5,658 bases of DNA from assembly GCA_016780605.1 (NCBI GenBank), contig JADHLS010000411.1, forward strand, positions 1 to 5,658, given 5' to 3'. Position 1 is the first letter of the stretch, and every line of letters starts with the position of its first letter. Below are positions 1 to 5,658 of this stretch, one piece after another. The notes below the pieces were generated by a model, which was given only the letters and a program-made list of their open reading frames with translations, was not told the origin of the DNA and did no database searches. This DNA is from Reyranella sp. GTDB taxonomy: Bacteria > Pseudomonadota > Alphaproteobacteria > Reyranellales > Reyranellaceae. The position numbers and the translations under genes are program-made.

Positions 1-8
1 CCGCCCGG

Positions 9-1484
9 ATGCCTGGCCGCGCCATCATGATCCAGGGCACGGGGTCGGACGTCGGCAAGTCGCTGATCGTGGCGGGCCTGGCCCGTGCCTTCACGCGGCG
101 CGGCCTCAGCGTGCGCCCGTTCAAGCCGCAGAACATGTCGAACAATGCGGCCGTCACCGCCGACGGCGGCGAGATCGGTCGCGCCCAGGCGCTGCAGGCG
201 CGCGCCGCGCGCGTGGCGCCGACGGTGCACATGAACCCGGTGCTGCTGAAGCCCCAGAGCGAGATCGGCGCGCAGGTCGTGGTGCAGGGCAAGGTGCTGG
301 GCAACGCCAAGGCGCGTGAATACCAGGGCCTGAAGCCCAAGCTGCTCGGCGCCGTGCTCGAGAGCTTCGGCCGCCTCGTCGCCGAAAGCGATCTCGTGCT
401 GGTCGAGGGCGCGGGCTCAGCCTCGGAAGTCAACCTGCGCAAGAGTGACATCGCCAACATGGGCTTTTCCCGCGCGGCAGACGTACCGATCGTGCTGCTG
501 GGCGACATCGACCGCGGCGGCGTCATCGCGAGCCTGGTCGGCACCAAGGCGGTGATCGATCCTGAGGATGCTGCGATGATCGTGGGCTTCATCGTCAACC
601 GCTTCCGCGGCGACCCATCGCTGTTCGACGACGGCATGAAGGCCGTGAGCGAGCGCACCGGCTGGCCGGCGCTGGGGCTGGTGCCGTATTTCGAAGCGGC
701 GTACCGCCTGCCGCCGGAGGACGCCGTCGTGCTGCAGGATCGCCGGATCGGCAGGCCCGACGGCCGCGTGCGCATCGCGGTGCTGGCGTATCCCCGCATC
801 GCCAATTTCGACGACTTCGACCCTCTGCGCCTCGACCCCACCATCGATCTGGTGTTCGTCGGGCCTCACCAGCCCGTGCCGGGCGACGCCGCGCTGGTCA
901 TCCTGCCGGGATCGAAGGCCACCATCTCCGATCTCGCCTCATTGCGGGAATTCGGCTGGGACATCGACCTTCGCGCCCATCTGCGACGCGGTGGCGCCGT
1001 GCTGGGGATCTGCGGCGGCTACCAGATGCTCGGCAGGACCGTCGCCGATCCGCACGGCGTCGAAGGTCCGCCCGCCGCGGTCGACGGGCTGGGACTGCTC
1101 GATGTCGAGACGGTGCTGGAAGGCAACAAGGTCCTGGTCGAGGTCGCCGGCGAGACGGCAGCCGACAGAGTTCCATTCAAGGGCTACGAAATGCATATCG
1201 GCCGCACGACCGGCAACGTCACGCCCCTGCTCAAGCTCGCGGATGGCAAGACAGACGGTGCGATCACCGCCGACGGTCGTGTCGCCGGCTGCTACATCCA
1301 CGGCCTGCTGGGCGACGATCGCCAGCGCCGTCACTGGCTGCAGCGCATCGGCGCGCAGGCCTCGACCTTTGCCTACGAATCCCAGGTCGACGCCACGCTC
1401 GACCTGCTGGCCGACCATCTAGAGAAGCACGTCGATTGCGATCGCCTTCTGGCGCTGGCGCGCGAACCGACGATCGCTGGATGA
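9..1484 (+). CDS. cobQ: Cobyric acid synthase CobQ (glutamine-hydrolysing)
   Basis: This cytoplasmic enzyme uses ATP and glutamine to amidate the b, d, e and g side chains of adenosylcobyrinic acid a,c-diamide, giving adenosylcobyric acid. The 491-residue product has the usual CobQ length and both domains. The N-terminal ATP-binding (dethiobiotin synthetase-like) domain has the P-loop-like GTGSDVGKS at residues 10-18, KPQNMSNNA at 39-47 and LVEGAGS at 131-137. The C-terminal class I glutamine amidotransferase domain has [10 protein letters not shown] around the nucleophile Cys335, GYEMHIGRT at 392-400 and YIHGLLG with His431. ATG 9 puts the P-loop at the expected distance from the N-terminus. 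The frame is open back to base 1, so a slightly earlier start outside the window is possible, and ATG 27 is an alternative. The stop overlaps the next gene's start (ATGA). CobC and CobD, encoded nearby, make and use the partner of its product. Confidence 0.97.
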   Translation: MPGRAIMIQGTGSDVGKSLIVAGLARAFTRRGLSVRPFKPQNMSNNAAVTADGGEIGRAQALQARAARVAPTVHMNPVLLKPQSEIGAQVVVQGKVLGNAKAREYQGLKPKLLGAVLESFGRLVAESDLVLVEGAGSASEVNLRKSDIANMGFSRAADVPIVLLGDIDRGGVIASLVGTKAVIDPEDAAMIVGFIVNRFRGDPSLFDDGMKAVSERTGWPALGLVPYFEAAYRLPPEDAVVLQDRRIGRPDGRVRIAVLAYPRIANFDDFDPLRLDPTIDLVFVGPHQPVPGDAALVILPGSKATISDLASLREFGWDIDLRAHLRRGGAVLGICGGYQMLGRTVADPHGVEGPPAAVDGLGLLDVETVLEGNKVLVEVAGETAADRVPFKGYEMHIGRTTGNVTPLLKLADGKTDGAITADGRVAGCYIHGLLGDDRQRRHWLQRIGAQASTFAYESQVDATLDLLADHLEKHVDCDRLLALAREPTIAG

Positions 1485-2248
1485 AGCGGGCCGGCTACAC
1501 CGTCGCTGGCCTGATCATCGTCGTGGCGGCCTATCACGCGGCGCTGCTGCCCCACGAATATGCGCACTCCTTCATGGCCTGGGCGCTCGGCTACAAGAGC
1601 GATCCGCTGGTCATCCATTGGGGCGTCCGCAAGGTGACCGACGTCCTGCTGCTGAGCGGCATCAACGAGAAGGTCGACTATGCCGCCATGGTCGCGCGCG
1701 GCGATGGACTCGCCACAGCGCTGGTCGGCTTCGCCGGCGCCGGTTTGGCCAACGGCATGCTCTACCTGGTGTCGCTGTGGCTGCTGCAACGGCCGGCCGT
1801 GCGCGATTACACCCTGCTCTTCACGTTCGTGTTCTGGTTCAACTTCATGAACCTCGGCAACTTCTTCGACTATGTTCCGATCCGCGCCTTCGCGCCCACC
1901 GGCGACATCGCCCATATCGTGCAGGGGCTCGGCATTTCGCCCTGGGTCGTGCTCGTCGTGCTGGGAGTTCCGACCGCCACCGCCATGTGGTTCTTCTTCG
2001 CGCGCACCCTGCCCATGGCGCTTGGCCGGATGGCATCGACCTCTTTCGAGCGCGGTTTCGTCGTCACCCTTTGCGTCGTCATCATGTTCGGCTATTTCGG
2101 CCTTGTCGGGATCGAAGGCTACGGGAAGATCTCCCATGTCCTGTCGCTGCTGTCGCTCTGCCTCATCCCGGTCTTGCTGACCCTTTGCTGGCCGACGCGG
2201 CGATGGGTGCGGGCCAGGATCGTCGCTTCCGACTCCACGTCGCGGTGA
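1481..2248 (+). CDS. Integral membrane protein with HExxH motif, M50-like metallopeptidase candidate
   Basis: I do not recognise a named family with certainty. The 255-residue product is strongly hydrophobic, with about six likely membrane segments (near residues 4-24, 76-103, 108-128, 152-173, 193-212 and 218-237). HEYAH at residues 25-29 directly follows the first segment and fits the zinc-binding HExxH of intramembrane (M50/site-2-type) proteases. A second conserved-looking stretch, [12 protein letters not shown] at 124-135, could supply the third ligand, Asp130, as the later Asn/Asp motif does in M50 enzymes. Peptidase activity is inferred. ATG 1481 is preferred because it overlaps the cobQ stop (ATGA, 1481-1484) and places a membrane segment at the N-terminus. 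No Shine-Dalgarno sequence is visible, so translation is probably coupled to cobQ. A TTG at 1436 would add 15 arginine-rich residues inside cobQ and looks unlikely. No clear terminator follows. It could also be a non-peptidase membrane protein that kept the motif. Confidence 0.8.
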   Translation: MKRAGYTVAGLIIVVAAYHAALLPHEYAHSFMAWALGYKSDPLVIHWGVRKVTDVLLLSGINEKVDYAAMVARGDGLATALVGFAGAGLANGMLYLVSLWLLQRPAVRDYTLLFTFVFWFNFMNLGNFFDYVPIRAFAPTGDIAHIVQGLGISPWVVLVVLGVPTATAMWFFFARTLPMALGRMASTSFERGFVVTLCVVIMFGYFGLVGIEGYGKISHVLSLLSLCLIPVLLTLCWPTRRWVRARIVASDSTSR

Positions 2249-2301
2249 TCTGGCCCACTCGACAACGCATGCACTGCTATCAAGGAAGTGATGGACTTAT
2301 C

Positions 2302-2319
2302 GGCATTTCCGGTATTTCC
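2302..2319. repeat. Tandem 9-base direct repeat, two copies
   Basis: GGCATTTCC is followed at once by GGTATTTCC, differing at one base. Two copies could arise by chance or by slippage. A unit length divisible by three is compatible with a decayed coding sequence but does not show one. Confidence 0.4.
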
Positions 2320-2437
2320 GACAGAGGTCGTTGTGGGGGCTGGGAAGCCGACCCTCCACCGATTGGGGTGAGCTTCGAATTCGGACAATTACGCTAATTG
2401 CGCTCCCGGTTTTCGCGTTGAGCAGCGACCTCGGTCA

Positions 2438-2470
2438 GGGCGGGCACGCCCCTCCGGCCGGCAGCCGGAG
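2438..2470. repeat. Two adjacent GC-rich hairpins
   Basis: The first is GGGCG-GGCA-CGCCC (2438-2451) and the second is CTCCGGC-CGGCA-GCCGGAG (2452-2470), a perfect 7-bp stem with a 5-base loop. They abut without a spacer. Neither strand has a T-run just after the stems, so this is not a standard intrinsic terminator. The structure could still protect or end a transcript arriving from either side, or form part of a small RNA. Confidence 0.5.
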
Positions 2471-2515
2471 AGGCGCATGCGAAAGATATCGGATGGACGA
2501 TGCATAGAGCGGGAA

Positions 2516-2530
2516 CGCGGCAGTGCCGCG
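2516..2530. repeat. GC hairpin bordering the AT-rich island
   Basis: CGCGGC-AGT-GCCGCG is a perfect 6-bp, all-GC stem with a 3-base loop. On the minus strand it would lie at the very 5' end of any RNA started from the promoter-like pair at 2541-2569, since the predicted start is near 2534. No T-run follows it on either strand. Confidence 0.45.
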
Positions 2531-2540
2531 CAACAAATTC

Positions 2541-2569
2541 AATATATAACTAAGGTACATATAAATCAA
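2541..2569 (-). promoter_or_regulatory. Sigma70-like promoter candidate, reading leftward
   Basis: On the minus strand TTGATT (2569-2564) and TATATT (2546-2541) are separated by exactly 17 bases, matching TTGACA at 4 of 6 and TATAAT at 5 of 6 positions. The pair lies in an AT-rich island in otherwise GC-rich DNA, which raises chance matches but also suits a promoter. Transcription would start near 2534 and run through the hairpins at 2516-2530 and 2438-2470 towards the antisense strand of the membrane-protein gene. No gene is in place to receive it, so a noncoding transcript is the only obvious product. Confidence 0.3.
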
Positions 2570-2692
2570 CAACTTCAGTAGATCGACGATCAGTTTCTTT
2601 TTGGCGAGTTTTTGCGCTCCGTAGAGGGCTATGTATGGGGGGCTGAACGGGCGGCGACGCGACACCTAGCACCGCTTAACACAAGTGCCAGC

Positions 2693-2709
2693 AGTGCTTT
2701 CAAAGCACT
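2693..2709 (-). repeat. Perfect palindrome overlapping the cobD stop codon
   Basis: AGTGCTTT-C-AAAGCACT is an 8-bp perfect inverted repeat around one base; as RNA it would form about six pairs with a 5-base loop. It overlaps two bases of the cobD stop (TAG on the minus strand, 2710-2708). No U-rich tract follows it in the cobD direction, so a role as a terminator or 3'-end stabiliser is only possible. Confidence 0.35.
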
Positions 2710-3679
2710 ACCAGAGCCTCAGGCTGAGCACGATCAGGACCAGCACAGCGATCTGCAAAGCGCAGGCGGTACGATAAAGCGTCAGCGCGTTGCGGATGTC
2801 CTTCGCCGTGAGCTCGCTGCGACCCTGGCCCACCCAGGGCTCTTCGACCGGCACGCCGTCATAGATGCGCGGGCCCGACAGCCGGATACCGAGTGCGCCC
2901 GCCATCGCTGCCTCCGGCCAGCCGGCGTTGAGTGAACGATGATGGCCTGCGTCGTGCCGGATGGCGCTCAGCGCCTCGCCCGGCGACAAGCCGAGCGGGA
3001 CGGCCGCCAGCACCAGCCAAAGCGCCGACAGCCGCGACGCCGGCAGGTTCACCAGGTCGTCGAAGCGCGTCGAAGCCCAGCCAAACGCCAGATGCCGCTC
3101 GGTCTTGTGGCCGATCATGCTGTCGGCGGTGTTAACCGCCTTGTAGGCGAGCGCGCCGGGCAACCCCGCCACGGTCATCCAGAACAGCGGCGCCACGACG
3201 CCGTCGGAGAAATTCTCGGCAAGACTCTCGATGGCGGCGCGGCAGACGGCGGCTTCATCGAGATTCCTGGTTTCGCGGCCGACGATATGCGCCACCGCGG
3301 CGCGGCCACCCGCAAGCCCGTCCCTCTCGAGCGCGCGCGCCACATCAAGCACGTGGGAATCGAGGCTGCGCTGCGCCAGCAGGCTGCTGGCCAGCAGGCC
3401 GCACACCAACAGGGATATGATGCCCGGGAGCAGGCGCTCGAGGATGGCGGCGATCGCAAGACCCGCCAGGATCGCTGCGGCCAACAACAGCAGCAACGTC
3501 GCAACGCCCCAGGCCCGTCGCTCAGGCCCCGACTTCGCTGCCGAGTTCCAGCTGTCGTCGCACCATGTTATGAGCCGACCGAACCACGAAACAGGATGGC
3601 CGATCAGGCGATAGACGGCGTTGGGATACCCGACCATCGCTTCGGCCACGACGGCAATCAAGGCTAGGTCGGCGAACAT
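2708..3679 (-). CDS. cobD: Adenosylcobinamide-phosphate synthase CobD/CbiB
   Basis: This integral membrane enzyme joins adenosylcobyric acid (the CobQ product) to (R)-1-amino-2-propanol phosphate (the CobC product), giving adenosylcobinamide phosphate. From the chosen start the product is 323 residues, normal for the family. It carries GHPVSWFGRL at 27-36, ESLAENFSDGVVAPLFW at 151-167, KAVNTADSMIGHKTER at 180-195, GWASTRFDDLVN at 200-211 and NAGWPEAAMAGALG at 251-264, with hydrophobic segments between them and at the C-terminus. ATG at 3679 gives the usual short lead (MFADLALIAVVAEA) before the conserved HPV motif. The longer start at 3721 adds 14 hydrophobic residues and overlaps cobC by 35 bases. 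Neither start has a strong Shine-Dalgarno sequence; a weak AGG lies 10 bases before 3679. It diverges from cobC, so its promoter must lie within cobC coding sequence. Confidence 0.95.
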   Translation of the reverse strand: MFADLALIAVVAEAMVGYPNAVYRLIGHPVSWFGRLITWCDDSWNSAAKSGPERRAWGVATLLLLLAAAILAGLAIAAILERLLPGIISLLVCGLLASSLLAQRSLDSHVLDVARALERDGLAGGRAAVAHIVGRETRNLDEAAVCRAAIESLAENFSDGVVAPLFWMTVAGLPGALAYKAVNTADSMIGHKTERHLAFGWASTRFDDLVNLPASRLSALWLVLAAVPLGLSPGEALSAIRHDAGHHRSLNAGWPEAAMAGALGIRLSGPRIYDGVPVEEPWVGQGRSELTAKDIRNALTLYRTACALQIAVLVLIVLSLRLW

Positions 3680-3686
3680 GAAGGCA

Positions 3687-4694
3687 ATGCCTATCACAGG
3701 CGTCACAGCCAAGAAAACCATCGCCCATGGCGGCGACCTCGGCGCCGTCGGTCGCCGTTATCCCAATGCCCCGCGGCCCTTGATCGACCTGTCGACCGGA
3801 ATCAATCCCGTGCCCTACCCCATTGCCGGGTTGCCGGCCGACGCCTGGTCGCAATTGCCGTCGCGCGAAGCCGAGCAGGCGCTGCTCGACGCGGCGGCAG
3901 CACGCTATGGCTGTCCGGCCGCAACAATCGTCGCCGCGCCCGGCACGCAGGTCCTGATCCAGCTGCTGCCGCGACTGGTTGAGCGGTCACGAGTCGCTGT
4001 CGTGGGCACGACCTATGCCGAGCACGAGCTCTGCTGGCGACGATGCGGCCATGAGGTCTCGGTCGTTCAACATTGCACCGATGCGGGGGGCGCGGACGTG
4101 ATCGTCGTCGTGAATCCCGACAATCCTACCGGCAGATTGATCGAGCCGAACGCTTTGCGCGCCGTCGACACGCGGCTGCTGGTGGTCGATGAAGCCTTCA
4201 TCGACTTGGGCCCGGTTGAGGCGAGTCTTGCCCGCGACCTCCCGGACAACGCGATCGTGCTGCGCTCGTTCGGCAAGACGTACGGGCTCGCCGGCCTGCG
4301 GCTGGGATTTGCCATCGCCCCCGACGCCGTCGCGACGCGCCTGCGCGAGGAACTCGGGCCCTGGGCCGTGTCGGGACCGGCCCTCGCCGTCGGCGCGCAG
4401 GCCCTCGCCGATGATGACTGGCTTCGACGGACGGCGGAGCGGCTGGCCGTCGATTCAAAGCGGCTGGATGCCCTGCTGGCGGCCGCAGGCTTCACCGTTC
4501 TCGGCGGCACCAGCCTGTTCAGGCTGGCGAGCCACCTCGAGGCGGCTGCGCTGGTCGAACGCCTGGGCCGGCAAGGCATTCACGTGCGCGCCTTCGCCCA
4601 TCAGCCAAGCTGGCTGCGCTTCGGACTGCCGGCGGACGATGAGGAATTCAGCCGACTGTCAGCGGCGCTTCAGGTGCCGCAGAACGTGCGATAG
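3687..4694 (+). CDS. cobC: Threonine-phosphate decarboxylase CobC (PLP-dependent)
   Basis: This fold-type I, aminotransferase-like PLP enzyme is predicted to decarboxylate L-threonine O-3-phosphate to (R)-1-amino-2-propanol phosphate, which CobD attaches to adenosylcobyric acid. With the start at 3687 the product is 335 residues, the usual family size. Features in order: HGGDLG at 14-19 and DLSTGINP at 34-41, both typical CobC signatures; PGTQ at 85-88; Tyr110; NPDNPTGR at 143-150; Asp168 in DEAF, expected to contact the PLP ring nitrogen; SFGKTYGLAGLRLGF at 194-208 with Lys197 as Schiff-base lysine; and WLRFGLP with Arg311. CobC differs from the related HisC by its HGG and STGINP opening and its cobD neighbour. 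ATG 3678 is nearly as good a start; TTG 3621 would extend the gene deep into cobD. Its 3' end overlaps selO by 25 bases. Confidence 0.93.
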   Translation: MPITGVTAKKTIAHGGDLGAVGRRYPNAPRPLIDLSTGINPVPYPIAGLPADAWSQLPSREAEQALLDAAAARYGCPAATIVAAPGTQVLIQLLPRLVERSRVAVVGTTYAEHELCWRRCGHEVSVVQHCTDAGGADVIVVVNPDNPTGRLIEPNALRAVDTRLLVVDEAFIDLGPVEASLARDLPDNAIVLRSFGKTYGLAGLRLGFAIAPDAVATRLREELGPWAVSGPALAVGAQALADDDWLRRTAERLAVDSKRLDALLAAAGFTVLGGTSLFRLASHLEAAALVERLGRQGIHVRAFAHQPSWLRFGLPADDEEFSRLSAALQVPQNVR

Positions 4695-5658
4695 CCCGGA
4701 TCGGGTCGCGCCGGCTCGGCGTAGTCGGCGAACTCATCGCGCTCGTCATAGGGCCGAGCCAGCACCTGCAGGAGTTCCTCGAATGGCGCATAGTCGTCGC
4801 GTTCGATGGCGGCAGCGAGCACAGCCTCGACGCGATGGTTGCGGGGAATGTAGACGGGATTGACCGATCGCATGGCCGCGCGCCGTGTCGCAGCATCCTG
4901 CGGCTCGCGCGCCAGCCGCTCGCGCCAGCGTATCGCCCAGACATCGTAGCGCGCGGTGTCGGGGAACAGCGGTCGCGCCCGCTCATCGTTCTCGGGATCG
5001 AGGGAGCGGAACGTCTTGGTGAAATCGGCCCGTCCCTCTGCCATGGCGTTAAGGAGCTCCTGCGCCAGCGCACCGTCGGCCTCGTCCGCGGTGAACAGAC
5101 CGAGCTTGCGCCGCATGCCCGCCATCAACGCCTCACCATAGCGGCCCTGGAATGTCGCCAGCGCTTCATTGGCTACGGCCAGCGCCTTGTCGCTGTCGTC
5201 GTCGAGCAGCGGCAGCAGCGTCTCGCCGAAACGCGCCAGGTTCCAATGGCAGATGCGCGGCTGGTTGGCGTAGGCGTAGCGTCCGCCATGGTCGATCGAG
5301 CTGAACACCGTGTCGGGCTTGTAGGCATCCATGAAGGCGCATGGGCCATAGTCGATGGTCTCGCCCGCGATCGAGCAGTTGTCGGTGTTCATGACGCCGT
5401 GGATGAAACCCACCAGCATCCACCGCGCCACCAGCTCGGCCTGGCGGGCGATTACGCCCTCGAACAGGGCGCGGTAGGGCTCGGCCGCGTCGCGCGCGTC
5501 GGGATAGTGGCGGGCGATGACGTGGTCGGCCAGCAGGCGAAGCGCCTCGCCATCGCCGCGGGCGGCGAAGAACTGGAAGGTGCCGACGCGGATATGGCTC
5601 GAGGCCACGCGCGTCAGCACCGCACCCGGCAGCACGGTCTCGCGCATCACCGCCTCGC
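4670..5658 (-). CDS. selO: Protein adenylyltransferase SelO (YdiU/UPF0061), 5' end outside the window
   Basis: SelO is a pseudokinase-fold enzyme that transfers AMP from ATP to Ser, Thr or Tyr of proteins and is linked to oxidative stress tolerance. About 328 C-terminal residues are present. The family is about 480-490 residues, so roughly 160 are missing beyond base 5658. The frame is open to the edge, so GTG 5650 is not the real start. Counting from that codon as residue 1, the fragment has LPGAVLTRVASSHIRVGTFQ at 7-26, then HGVMNTDNCSI at 84-94 and DYGPCAFMD at 100-108. Asp90, Asn91 and Asp100 match the catalytic and metal-binding Asp-Asn...Asp of SelO, including the ten-residue spacing. 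The tail FCGT places Cys324 third from the end, where animal SelO carries selenocysteine. Cys104 and Cys324 correspond to the disulfide pair described in E. coli SelO. It converges on cobC; the stops overlap by 25 bases and no terminator fits between them. Confidence 0.95.
   Translation of the reverse strand, partial: EAVMRETVLPGAVLTRVASSHIRVGTFQFFAARGDGEALRLLADHVIARHYPDARDAAEPYRALFEGVIARQAELVARWMLVGFIHGVMNTDNCSIAGETIDYGPCAFMDAYKPDTVFSSIDHGGRYAYANQPRICHWNLARFGETLLPLLDDDSDKALAVANEALATFQGRYGEALMAGMRRKLGLFTADEADGALAQELLNAMAEGRADFTKTFRSLDPENDERARPLFPDTARYDVWAIRWRERLAREPQDAATRRAAMRSVNPVYIPRNHRVEAVLAAAIERDDYAPFEELLQVLARPYDERDEFADYAEPARPDPGYRTFCGT

Larger units (their letters stand above)
2249..2707. 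other. Convergent intergenic region without a supported gene
   Basis: These 459 bases lie between the 3' end of the membrane-protein gene (+) and the 3' end of cobD (-), so neither neighbour needs a promoter here. Its length is out of line with the overlapping genes elsewhere in the window. From left to right it holds a tandem 9-base repeat (2302-2319), a short AT inverted repeat (CAATTA-CGC-TAATTG, 2386-2400), two adjacent GC-rich hairpins (2438-2470), another hairpin (2516-2530) and an AT-rich island (about 2531-2600) with a promoter-like pair on the minus strand. T-runs at about 2594-2613 follow only a very short inverted repeat (GATCGACGATC, 2581-2591), so they make a poor terminator. Small open frames here have no recognisable domain and no good ribosome binding site. 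Confidence 0.6.

Noticed and set aside
1373..2137. Long open frame of 254 codons on the minus strand opposite the membrane-protein gene and the end of cobQ
   Set aside because: Its translation is a low-complexity mix rich in His, Asp, Glu, Gln and Arg with no hydrophobic core or motif, typical of the antisense of a GC-rich membrane gene. The plus-strand frame has clear membrane segments and the stop-start overlap with cobQ.
2370..2395. TTCGAAT sequence resembling a tRNA T-loop
   Set aside because: The flanking bases do not pair as a T-stem, and no acceptor stem, anticodon arm or D-arm could be placed around it.
1618..2397. Open frame of 259 codons on the plus strand in another frame of the membrane-protein gene, extending past its end
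   Set aside because: It is Arg/His-rich and lacks motifs, as expected for an out-of-frame shadow in GC-rich DNA. The extension past 2248 contains nothing recognisable.
2581..2613. Intrinsic terminator from GATCGACGATC followed by T-runs
   Set aside because: The inverted repeat can form only about four base pairs around a minimal loop and the T-runs are interrupted by G and C, so it falls short of a credible terminator.
2435..2665. 76-codon minus-strand frame with a hydrophobic stretch encoded by the AT-rich island
   Set aside because: The hydrophobic run follows from AT-rich codons, no ribosome binding site is evident, and the promoter-like pair lies inside the frame rather than before it. 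A small membrane peptide is not excluded but is unsupported.
2939..3667. Open frame of 242 codons on the plus strand opposite cobD
   Set aside because: It lies entirely antisense to the well-supported cobD and translates to an Arg/Gln/Ala-rich sequence without recognisable domains.
2249..3730. Cobalamin riboswitch near cobD or cobC
   Set aside because: No stretch resembling the conserved B12-box was found on either strand of the gap, and the divergent cobD-cobC starts leave no leader long enough to hold one outside coding sequence.

Overview
The window is GC-rich (roughly two-thirds G+C by eye) and tightly packed. It reads as chromosomal DNA of an alphaproteobacterium; this is an inference from base composition, protein style and the cob gene set. 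The lineage cannot be fixed from sequence alone. No transposase, integrase, tRNA, rRNA or CRISPR array is visible.

Layout: (1) 9-1484 (+) is cobQ, cobyric acid synthase. (2) 1481-2248 (+) is a six-helix membrane protein with an HExxH motif resembling M50-type metallopeptidases; its ATG overlaps the cobQ stop codon. (3) 2249-2707 is a 459-base gap between converging genes. It holds GC-rich hairpins, a small tandem repeat and an AT-rich island with a promoter-like pair on the minus strand. (4) 2708-3679 (-) is cobD/cbiB, adenosylcobinamide-phosphate synthase. (5) 3687-4694 (+) is cobC, threonine-phosphate decarboxylase, diverging from cobD with essentially no space between the two starts. (6) 4670-5658 (-) is the C-terminal two-thirds of selO, the protein AMPylase, which overlaps the end of cobC tail-to-tail and runs out of the window.

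The three cob genes cover one compact part of cobalamin synthesis. CobQ amidates the corrin ring to adenosylcobyric acid, CobC decarboxylates L-threonine phosphate to (R)-1-amino-2-propanol phosphate, and CobD joins the two into adenosylcobinamide phosphate. Although clustered, they lie on both strands and so belong to at least three transcription units. No cobalamin riboswitch was recognised.

The core genes are well-known families. The least explained parts are the HExxH membrane protein coupled to cobQ, the promoter-and-hairpin region at 2386-2569, and the near-zero spacing of the cobD and cobC starts.
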